A stretch of 64,000 bases of DNA, taken from NCBI GenBank assembly GCA_048493715.1, contig JBGDCZ010000011.1, positions 1-64,000 of the forward strand, read 5' to 3'. The position numbers were made by a program, and so were the translations under genes. Numbering within the stretch: position 1 is the stretch's first letter; each line of letters starts with the position of its first letter. The notes beneath the pieces were generated by a model that was not told the DNA's origin, searched no databases, and saw only the letters and a list, made by a program, of their open reading frames with translations. Shown one piece after another: positions 57,470 to 64,000 of this stretch. This DNA comes from Arsenophonus sp048493715 (GTDB taxonomy: Bacteria > Pseudomonadota > Gammaproteobacteria > Enterobacterales > Enterobacteriaceae).

Positions 57470-59497
57470 ATGTCTCAAGTCGCGAAAAAACTTTTGGTAA
57501 CCTGTGCGTTACCTTATGCTAACGGTTCAATTCACCTTGGCCATATGTTAGAACATATTCAGGCCGATATTTGGGTTCGTTATCAACGAATGCGCGGCAA
57601 AGAGGTTTATTTTATCTGTGCCGATGATACCCATGGCACACCAATCATGCTAAAAGCTCAGCAATTAGGCATAACACCTGAGGAGATGATTACTAAAGTA
57701 AATCAGGAACATCAACATGATCTTGCTGACTTTGCCATTAGTTATGATAATTACCATTCAACTCATAGTGTAGAAAATAAAACATTATCTGAGCAAATTT
57801 ATTTGTCCCTAAAAAATAATGGCTATATCAAAAGCAAAACAATCTCGCAGTTTTATGATCCTAAGCAGGGTATGTTTCTTCCCGATCGCTTTGTTAAAGG
57901 GATCTGCCCAAAATGCCGAGCGGCTGATCAATACGGTGATAATTGTGAAGTCTGTGGTGCAACTTATAACCCAACGGAGCTTATTGATCCCCATTCGGTA
58001 ATTTCTGGCGTAACGCCTGAAATGCGCGAAACAAAGCATTTTTTCTTTGATCTACCGGCATTTAGCAATATGTTGCAAAGCTGGACACGCTCAGGAGCAC
58101 TACAACAGCAAGTCGCCAATAAAATGCAAGAGTGGTTTGAGGCGGGTTTACAGCAATGGGATATTACTCGTGATGCCCCTTACTTTGGTTTTGAAATCCC
58201 TAATGAGCCAGGCAAATATTTTTACGTCTGGTTAGATGCGCCTATTGGTTATATGGGAACATTCAAAAACCTTTGTGAAAAACAAACCAACATCGATTTC
58301 CATACTTATTGGCACAAAGATTCAACCACTGATCTTTACCACTTTATCGGCAAAGACATTGTTTACTTCCATAGCCTATTTTGGCCGGCAATATTAGAAG
58401 GTAGCGGTTATCGTAAACCTAGCAATATCTTTGTTCACGGTTATATAACCGTTAATGGTGCCAAAATGTCTAAGTCACGAGGCACTTTTATTACCGCACG
58501 GTGCTATTTAGATCATCTGGATGCTGATTGTTTACGTTACTATTATGCCGCTAAACTCTTTTCTCGTATTGATGATATTGATCTCAACTTAGAAGACTTT
58601 GTTCAGCGGGTAAATAGTGACATCGTAAATAAAGTTGTCAACCTTGCAGCACGCAATGCCGGATTTATCAACAAACGCTTTCAGGGTAAATTATCACCAC
58701 GCCTTGCGGCTCCCGACCTTTACCAGCAATTTATTGCAGCGGCAAACAAAATTGGTCAAGAATTTTGTCAGCTTGAATATAATAAAGCGATTCGTGAAAT
58801 TATGTTACTTGTCGATCTAGCTAATCGTTATATCGATGAACAAGCACCTTGGATCGTCGCTAAGCAAGAAGACCGTGAGCAAGATTTACATGATATATGT
58901 TCTATGGGGATTAACCTATTTCGCGTACTGATGACTTATTTAAAACCCATATTACCTGGATTAACCAGCCGCACAGAAACTTTTTTAAATATTTCACTCA
59001 ATTGGGATGACATTAACCACCCTTTGTTAGATCATAAAATTACCCCATTTAAAACCCTATTTCAACGTATTGAAATAAACCAAGTAACCGCCATGTTAGC
59101 AGCATCTAGTGAAAATATAACCAATCAAACCATAACTAATAAAGAAAGTTCAGAAAATCCTATCCAAGAGACAATCAGTTTTGATGACTTTAACAAAGTA
59201 GACTTACGTGTTGCTCTCATTAAACAAGCCGATTTTGTAAACGGTTCCGATAAGCTGCTAAAGCTACAATTAGATCTGGGTTATTGCAGCCGGCAAGTTT
59301 TTTCTGGAATTCGCTCCGCTTATCCTGATCCCAAAGTACTTGAAGGCCGCTTAACTATTATGGTAGCTAATTTAGCCGCAAGAAAAATGCGCTTCGGTAT
59401 TTCCGAAGGAATGGTATTAGCCGCTGGTCCTGGTAACAAAGATATTTTTCTATTAAGTCCAGATGCTGGCGCCAAACCCGGCATGCAAGTAAAATAG
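57470..59497 (+). CDS. metG: Methionine-tRNA ligase
   Basis: A 675-residue class I synthetase. The HIGH-type motif is PYANGSIHLGH (residues 15-25), the zinc knuckle CPKCRAADQYGDNCEVCG, and the KMSKS loop GAKMSKSRGTF. A helical anticodon domain follows, then a linker rich in N/T/E, and a C-terminal EMAP-II-type tRNA-binding domain starting at DFNKVDLRVALI that dimerises the enzyme. The E. coli enzyme has 677 residues. It charges initiator and elongator tRNA(Met). Intact. Confidence 0.97.
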   Translation: MSQVAKKLLVTCALPYANGSIHLGHMLEHIQADIWVRYQRMRGKEVYFICADDTHGTPIMLKAQQLGITPEEMITKVNQEHQHDLADFAISYDNYHSTHSVENKTLSEQIYLSLKNNGYIKSKTISQFYDPKQGMFLPDRFVKGICPKCRAADQYGDNCEVCGATYNPTELIDPHSVISGVTPEMRETKHFFFDLPAFSNMLQSWTRSGALQQQVANKMQEWFEAGLQQWDITRDAPYFGFEIPNEPGKYFYVWLDAPIGYMGTFKNLCEKQTNIDFHTYWHKDSTTDLYHFIGKDIVYFHSLFWPAILEGSGYRKPSNIFVHGYITVNGAKMSKSRGTFITARCYLDHLDADCLRYYYAAKLFSRIDDIDLNLEDFVQRVNSDIVNKVVNLAARNAGFINKRFQGKLSPRLAAPDLYQQFIAAANKIGQEFCQLEYNKAIREIMLLVDLANRYIDEQAPWIVAKQEDREQDLHDICSMGINLFRVLMTYLKPILPGLTSRTETFLNISLNWDDINHPLLDHKITPFKTLFQRIEINQVTAMLAASSENITNQTITNKESSENPIQETISFDDFNKVDLRVALIKQADFVNGSDKLLKLQLDLGYCSRQVFSGIRSAYPDPKVLEGRLTIMVANLAARKMRFGISEGMVLAAGPGNKDIFLLSPDAGAKPGMQVK

Positions 59498-59632
59498 ATT
59501 AACGCTCAGAAAAATATTAAATAAAAATGGCGGTAATATAATCTGTGACATTTTTAATTCCACTTAATGCGCCAGCCTAACGCATTAAGTGGCTTAATGC
59601 ATTATAAGTATGTTTATTATAGGACTGGTATT

Positions 59633-60067
59633 ATGTTGTTTTCCTCAAATATCCTTTATATTAGTTGGCAATATTTACGCGCTTTTTTACTCATTTATCT
59701 CTGCCTGATAATAGGAAACTTAATTTCAGCCTTATTACCTTTTTCTCTTCCAGGCAGTATAGTCGGCATGCTGATTTTGTTTATTTTGTTAACACTTCAG
59801 ATCATACCTGCTCACTGGATACAGCCAGGTTGTCATTTGTTATTAAAAAATATGACACTGCTATTTATTCCCATTGGAGTAGGCATAATGAATTATTATG
59901 ATCAACTCAGCCAACAAATTATTCCTATTTTGCTCTCGTGCATTATTAGTACCTTAATTATTATGATTATTGTTGCTTACAGCTCGCACTATATTCATCG
60001 TCAAGACGCAATAGATACTTCAAATACTGATAAGCAGCAGCTAAAAATACTGATAAGCAGCAGCTAA
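59633..60067 (+). CDS. yohJ: CidA/LrgA-family membrane protein YohJ (altered C-terminus)
   Basis: A 144-residue protein of the CidA/LrgA holin-like family, with four helices and the conserved LLPFSLPGSIVGMLILFIL and FIPIGVGIMNYYD segments. It probably acts with YohK at the inner membrane, and the function is debated (export, murein hydrolase control). ATG 59633 matches the E. coli start. The final residues LKILISSS arise because a 23-bp tandem duplication near 60024-60069 shifts the frame. Without it the protein would end KNLPHDE about 48 bp further, close to the start of yohK. The membrane part is untouched. Confidence 0.9.
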   Translation: MLFSSNILYISWQYLRAFLLIYLCLIIGNLISALLPFSLPGSIVGMLILFILLTLQIIPAHWIQPGCHLLLKNMTLLFIPIGVGIMNYYDQLSQQIIPILLSCIISTLIIMIIVAYSSHYIHRQDAIDTSNTDKQQLKILISSS

Positions 60068-60069
60068 AA
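60024..60069 (+). repeat. 23-bp direct tandem duplication in yohJ
   Basis: The unit beginning ATACTGATAAGCAGCAG and ending CTAAAA (60024-60046) is repeated exactly at 60047-60069. Because 23 is not a multiple of three, the copy changes the frame and stops yohJ early. Confidence 0.95.
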
Positions 60070-60116
60070 AAACAAAATTCAGCTGATAAAAATTTGCCAC
60101 ATGACGAGTAACAAAA

Positions 60117-60812
60117 ATGCTAAATCATATCTGGTGGTCACTACCTTTTACCATTATCGTTTACTTATTAGCCAGAAAATTATTCCAAAAACATAAACTG
60201 ACTATTTTAAACCCGCTATTAATTTCCATTAGTATCATTATTGCTACTTTATTGCTAACGCATAGTTCTTACGACCATTATTTCTCAGGCAGCCGAATTC
60301 TCAATGATTTGCTACAGCCAGCTGTCGTAGCTTTGGCTTTACCATTATATGAACAGTTACATCAAATTCGTGGTCAGTGGAAATCTATTATTAGCGTCTG
60401 CTTTATTGGTAGTATTATTGCCATGGTAACCGGAACCACTATTGCGTTATGGACCGGTGCAACAGTTGAAATGGCAGCTTCAATATTACCCAAATCTGTC
60501 ACAACACCTATTGCTATGGCCGTGTCCGAGACCATTGGCGGAGTACCCGCCATCAGTGTAGCTTGTGTGATCTTAGTCGGCATTTTTGGCGCCATATGTG
60601 GACGCTTACTGTTTAATTTATTGCACATAAAAAACCCTATTGCTCGAGGATTAGCGATGGGAGCAGCTTCACATGCAGTAGGCACTGTGCGTAGTACCGA
60701 GATAAACTATATTGAAGGTGCATATAGTTCTCTCGCATTAATGGCCTGTAGCATTATCAATTCATTAATTGCACCTTTGATTTTTCCTATATTAATCTAT
60801 TTATTACACTAA
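60117..60812 (+). CDS. yohK: CidB/LrgB-family membrane protein YohK
   Basis: A 231-residue LrgB-family protein (E. coli 231) with five or more hydrophobic helices and the conserved LLQPAVVALALPLYEQ, PKSVTTPIAMAVSETIGG and GAASHAVGTVRS segments. It follows yohJ by 49 bp and probably works with it. The frame is intact. In E. coli cdd follows, but here it is missing. Confidence 0.94.
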   Translation: MLNHIWWSLPFTIIVYLLARKLFQKHKLTILNPLLISISIIIATLLLTHSSYDHYFSGSRILNDLLQPAVVALALPLYEQLHQIRGQWKSIISVCFIGSIIAMVTGTTIALWTGATVEMAASILPKSVTTPIAMAVSETIGGVPAISVACVILVGIFGAICGRLLFNLLHIKNPIARGLAMGAASHAVGTVRSTEINYIEGAYSSLALMACSIINSLIAPLIFPILIYLLH

Positions 60813-61157
60813 ATAGTCATGTATAAAAATGATCCATCCAAATAATAATCACTTTATATGGTTGAAAGTCTAATATCAGTAGAACGTGCTAATTTTAATT
60901 ATTAGCGTTATTAGTTGAACAAATAACCACCAAATCCAGGCAACTGTCATAGTGATCTTGAATAGTGCTTTAGATCAGGTAATTGAGGGTAATTTCTGCC
61001 TGGTGGAATATCATATTTACAAACTTACTTACTTCTGACTATTATAAGTCTTACCTTACAAAAAACTGTTAAATTAAACAGGGAGCAGCATGATAATAAA
61101 TAAAATAGCTCTAATTAAGCTGTCATTCTCTATCATGTAATTATATAGGCATAGGTA
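60813..61157. other. Intergenic region where cdd is found in E. coli
   Basis: About 345 bp between yohK and sanA. The cytidine deaminase gene cdd occupies this place in E. coli; no coding trace of it remains that I can recognise, so it was deleted. The sanA promoter is probably near 61100. Confidence 0.55.
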
Positions 61158-61853
61158 ATGAGGAAATTCTTTATTTATAGTCTACTTATCATTATAGCAA
61201 CTGTCATCGTCGCTACCCTCGCATTCGACCGTTGGATTAGCTGGAAAACTACTGATTATATTTATGACGATGTAAAAAAACTGCCGCCTCGCTCGGTCGG
61301 CATGATTTTAGGCACCGCAAAATATTATTCTTCTGGTTTACCCAATGAGTACTATATGTATCGTATTCAAGGCGCTATAACTGCTTATAATAGCGGTAAA
61401 ATAAAATACTTGCTCGTTAGCGGAGATAATGCCCACTACAATTATAATGAACCTATCACCATGCGTAGGGATTTGATCTCAGCGGGTATCCCGGCTGCCA
61501 AAATTGTATTGGATTTTGCTGGCTTCCGAACATTGGATTCCGTTATTCGAACTCACCAAGTGTTTGCGACCAATAACTTTACGATTATAACTCAACGTTT
61601 CCATTGCGAAAGAGCGTTATTTATCGCAATGAAAAAAGGCATAGATGCTCAGTGCTATGCAGTTGCTTCACCAAAAAAAATTATTAAAGTTCGTGTACGC
61701 GAGGTTTTTGCCCGTATTGGTGCCTTGATTGATCTTTATATACTAAAAAGTGAACCCCGTTTTTTAGGACAACAAGAATCGATTCCAGCATCGATAAAAA
61801 TGCCCGATGGCATCAAAGGATATCCAGCTGTTTCGCCCGAAGAACTTAAATAA
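61158..61853 (+). CDS. sanA: SanA envelope-barrier protein (DUF218)
   Basis: A 231-residue inner-membrane protein with an N-terminal helix (about 5-23) and a periplasmic DUF218/YdcF-like domain containing VGMILGTAKY, LLVSGDNAHYNYNEP and the TITQRFHCERALFIA segment. In E. coli and Salmonella it affects vancomycin and detergent resistance at elevated temperature by an unknown mechanism. Length matches E. coli (239) closely. Intact and in its usual position. Confidence 0.92.
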   Translation: MRKFFIYSLLIIIATVIVATLAFDRWISWKTTDYIYDDVKKLPPRSVGMILGTAKYYSSGLPNEYYMYRIQGAITAYNSGKIKYLLVSGDNAHYNYNEPITMRRDLISAGIPAAKIVLDFAGFRTLDSVIRTHQVFATNNFTIITQRFHCERALFIAMKKGIDAQCYAVASPKKIIKVRVREVFARIGALIDLYILKSEPRFLGQQESIPASIKMPDGIKGYPAVSPEELK

Positions 61854-61903
61854 TATCAACCTGATCAACGAGCGTATTTATCTATTAAATAACGCTATAA
61901 CCA

Positions 61904-62882
61904 CTACATTGGCCCTTGAGAAAAATATTTTAACCAACTTATGGCAAATAAAATATTAATAAGCCAAATCAGTGGCACAAAACTGAGTAATTGTAAGCGG
62001 TAAAAATAAGCAAAAAACAGGTGATAAAAAATAGCTGTACAAATTAGGGTTTGTAATAAGTAGCTCGTTAAAGCCATGCAACCAACACATTGTAACCATT
62101 TAACAATAAAAATACTCTTTATCTGCGGCCAAAAACCATAAACGATAGCAATGATAGACAATAACTTGTATTGGTATAATAAGCTGATTAACAACAAAAC
62201 CTAATATTCCGGTGGAAATATAACTCCAATCATAATAATACTGGATGGTAATAGAAAATAATTACATAAAAATAGCTAGCGGTATTGCCCAATAAACAAT
62301 GATAGTGATAATGAGAATAAGTAAAATGCCCTTTAACCATCCGGCTTTCACTAATGCTGCACCAGTCATCATTAAAGCTAATAGCTGCCAACCATAGTCG
62401 ATCACTAACATCATAAATCTTTGTGCCACCGAGTCAATCCAATATATAAATGCGGGCCAACCCCCAGTTGTTTTAATGTTAATTTAATCAGTAAAATAGC
62501 TAAAACTGCAAAAAATAACTAAACAACAAATAATAATGATAGATTTAAAATATAGTTGTCTCAGATTATTAAAATAAATAAATTTTATAGCTAATAACCC
62601 AGTCAAGGCATAAGGCAATAAAATATCACCCTCCCATAACCCAATGCCATGTATTAGGCCCATGATAGCCAGAAAAAAAGTCGTACTTAATTATAGTATA
62701 TCAAACATACCCAGCTGGCGATATTTTTAGCCATCGTGCTAAAAACATAAACCGGATTTATATAAGCTAGTTGAGGTAGTGCAAAACCAGAGATATTAAC
62801 CAGTAAAATGGCTAAAACAGCGCTGCCACGCAGCAGATCTATTTGTTCAATCCGCTGCCATCTATATGTGAGCTAAAATCAT
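61904..62882 (-). pseudogene. yeiB: YeiB/DUF418 membrane protein pseudogene
   Basis: YeiB is a multi-helix DUF418 inner-membrane protein of about 385 residues and unknown function. The minus strand shows EQIDLLRGSAVLAILLVNIS near the start and a piece equivalent to GLLFWDGDILL. After several shifts it shows YGFWPQIKSIFIV and CVGCMALTSYLLQTLICT, ending SWLKYFSQGPM. Breaks and stops occur every 50-100 codons, and a block of the middle is missing. It sits just after folE, as in E. coli. Confidence 0.85.
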
Positions 62883-62885
62883 TAA

Positions 62886-63554
62886 TTACAAGTTACGCAG
62901 ACGAGAAACGTTGCGTAAAAACTCCTGTCGGGTATTTTGACTAGATTTAAATACACCACCGAGAGAGGTTGTCATTGTGCTACTGGTTACATCCCGGACC
63001 CCTCTGGCTTTAACACAATAATGAACAGCATCAATCGAAACAGCAACATTACTTGTGCCTAATAAAGCTTGTAACGCGATTAATATCTGCTGTGTTAAAC
63101 GCTCCTGAACTTGTGGGCGTTGTGAAAAGAATTGAACAATACGATTAATTTTAGATAAACCAATCACTTTATCCTTTGGAATATAAGCTACTGTCGCCTT
63201 ACCATCGATAGTGACAAAATGATGCTCACAAACACTGGTTAAAGTAATATCACGAACCGTCACCATTTCGTCAAAATCCATTTTATTTTCGATCAAAGTA
63301 ATTTTAGGAAAGTTACTATAGTCGAGGCCTGAAAAAATTTCGTCAACATACATTTTAGCAACACGCTTAGGGGTTTCCGCTAAGCTATCATCGCTAAGAT
63401 CGAGATTAAACAAACGCATAATTTCATTCATATGCCCTTCAATCTGTCGTTTCCGCTCATTTGAGGAAAGAGATTGACCACAAAGAGGAGTTTCAAGACC
63501 ACGAACTTCTAGTGCTTTACGAACAAGATGTGCTTCTTGACTTAGGGATGACAT
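62886..63554 (-). CDS. folE: GTP cyclohydrolase I (FolE)
   Basis: A 222-residue enzyme (E. coli 222) that opens GTP to dihydroneopterin triphosphate, the first step of folate synthesis. Zinc ligands are the Cys and His of TSVCEHHFVT and the later Cys in AVHYCVKARGV. The C-terminal SLGGVFKSSQNTRQEFL is complete. ATG 63554 was chosen because GGAGA precedes it and the product starts MSSLSQEA, like E. coli MPSLSKEA. Intact folate synthesis also supports ArnA, which needs formyl-THF. Confidence 0.96.
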   Translation of the reverse strand: MSSLSQEAHLVRKALEVRGLETPLCGQSLSSNERKRQIEGHMNEIMRLFNLDLSDDSLAETPKRVAKMYVDEIFSGLDYSNFPKITLIENKMDFDEMVTVRDITLTSVCEHHFVTIDGKATVAYIPKDKVIGLSKINRIVQFFSQRPQVQERLTQQILIALQALLGTSNVAVSIDAVHYCVKARGVRDVTSSTMTTSLGGVFKSSQNTRQEFLRNVSRLRNL

Positions 63555-63597
63555 GCATTTCTCCAACAATAAAATTCAAAATTTATCCAATTGCATA

Positions 63598-63790
63598 CTG
63601 ATTGACACCCTCCTCGCCCTAAAGGTCGAAGATTGCTCCCAACTTCAAAGCGGGATCTGTTTCGCTTTGGTGGGTTTCTGCTTCAGCGAAAAAGTTTAAA
63701 ACTTCATCTCTTCACAAACTAAAATCCCGCATCACTTGCGGTACCCAATTATTACTAAAATCGCGCATTATACCGTCATAAAAGGATAAG
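63598..63790 (-). mobile_element. TnpB 3' end and right end of an IS605-type element (remnant)
   Basis: Read on the minus strand the segment ends in GGGCGAGGAGGGTGTCAAT, the kind of right end seen after tnpB genes of IS200/IS605 (IS1341) elements. The preceding frame resembles the tail of such TnpB proteins (EVGSNLRPLG). Neither the rest of tnpB, tnpA nor a left end lies in the window before folE, so only about 190 bp remain. I recognise the motif from memory; an ISfinder search would confirm or reject it. Confidence 0.5.
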
Positions 63791-64000
63791 GTTGTATAAC
63801 AACACCGGATAAATGGATAAGTATCCCTTTACCATCACCTATCCTAACAAAATATTCTTGCTATCGCGCTAATTTTTCATATTAAAGTAAATATTTATTG
63901 TATATTATTTATACTCAGTTATATAAAAAACATTTAATTATATTACTTACAAATACTCGTCTTACAAACTCTATAGTGAATAAAACAACTGTCGACTAAA
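63791..64000. other. Right edge of window, no gene seen
   Basis: About 210 bp of AT-rich DNA without a recognisable gene, RNA or repeat; any feature here may continue outside the window. Confidence 0.5.

Noticed and set aside
1..64000. CRISPR arrays, tRNA or rRNA genes
   Set aside because: No regularly spaced repeats of 23-40 bp, no tRNA-like T-arm sequences in a cloverleaf context and no rRNA-like segment were seen on reading both strands.

Overview
The window is a stretch of AT-rich chromosome from a gammaproteobacterium of the order Enterobacterales. Conserved proteins read like Proteus/Providencia/Photorhabdus homologues, and intergenic DNA is extremely AT-rich. About twenty genes are recognisable but broken by frameshifts, stops and small duplications. 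This combination points to an insect-associated symbiont in early to middle genome reduction, with an Arsenophonus-like member of the Morganellaceae as my best guess. That assignment is inference from sequence flavour, not from a marker gene.

Layout. 1-3300: a manganese riboswitch with mntP (start codon apparently lost), a MarA-type regulator, a dead lplA and nlpC. 3450-10880: a complete, tightly overlapping arnBCADTEF operon for L-Ara4N modification of lipid A, on the minus strand. 11200-18420: the translation cluster thrS-infC-rpmI-rplT-pheM-pheS-pheT-ihfA, with its classical regulation visible (ThrRS operator mimic, AUU start of infC, pheM attenuator). 18800-23220: a dead lytic transglycosylase and an intact Fur-box-controlled sitABCD manganese/iron importer. 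23600-28500: the E. coli block yniB-hxpB-ydjM-tcyP plus thiD, of which only ydjM (with a LexA box) is intact. 28500-38000: an accessory zone holding a 1.7-kb gene desert, a winged-helix regulator lacking a normal start, a holin-like gene apparently split into two convergent halves, and the ruins of a trypsin-like protease, a DJ-1/PfpI protein, a secreted chorismate mutase, a PsiF-like protein and a DUF924 protein.

37850-42370: a completely decayed dmsABC-dmsD DMSO reductase operon that still has an FNR box. 42680-46300: lipopolysaccharide core glycosyltransferases (a dead waaB-like gene, an intact GT25 and an intact GT8/WaaO type). 46460-50820: a dead aldo-keto reductase, a DASS-family dicarboxylate transporter and gnd. 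51050-59500: housekeeping genes in E. coli-like order, yegH, asmA, dcd, udk, mrp and metG. 59630-63560: yohJ-yohK, sanA, a dead yeiB and folE. The right edge carries what looks like a TnpB/IS605-type transposon end.

Together: translation, nucleotide, folate and pentose-phosphate functions are kept. So are envelope defence (arn, core transferases, AsmA, NlpC, SanA) and manganese import. Anaerobic respiration, lipoate scavenging, cystine uptake, thiamin kinase and several secreted proteins are being lost. I found no convincing new defence or mobile system. The most unusual items are the mntP start/riboswitch overlap, the split holin-like pair, the double-amber hxpB, the relic protease and the 23-bp duplication in yohJ.
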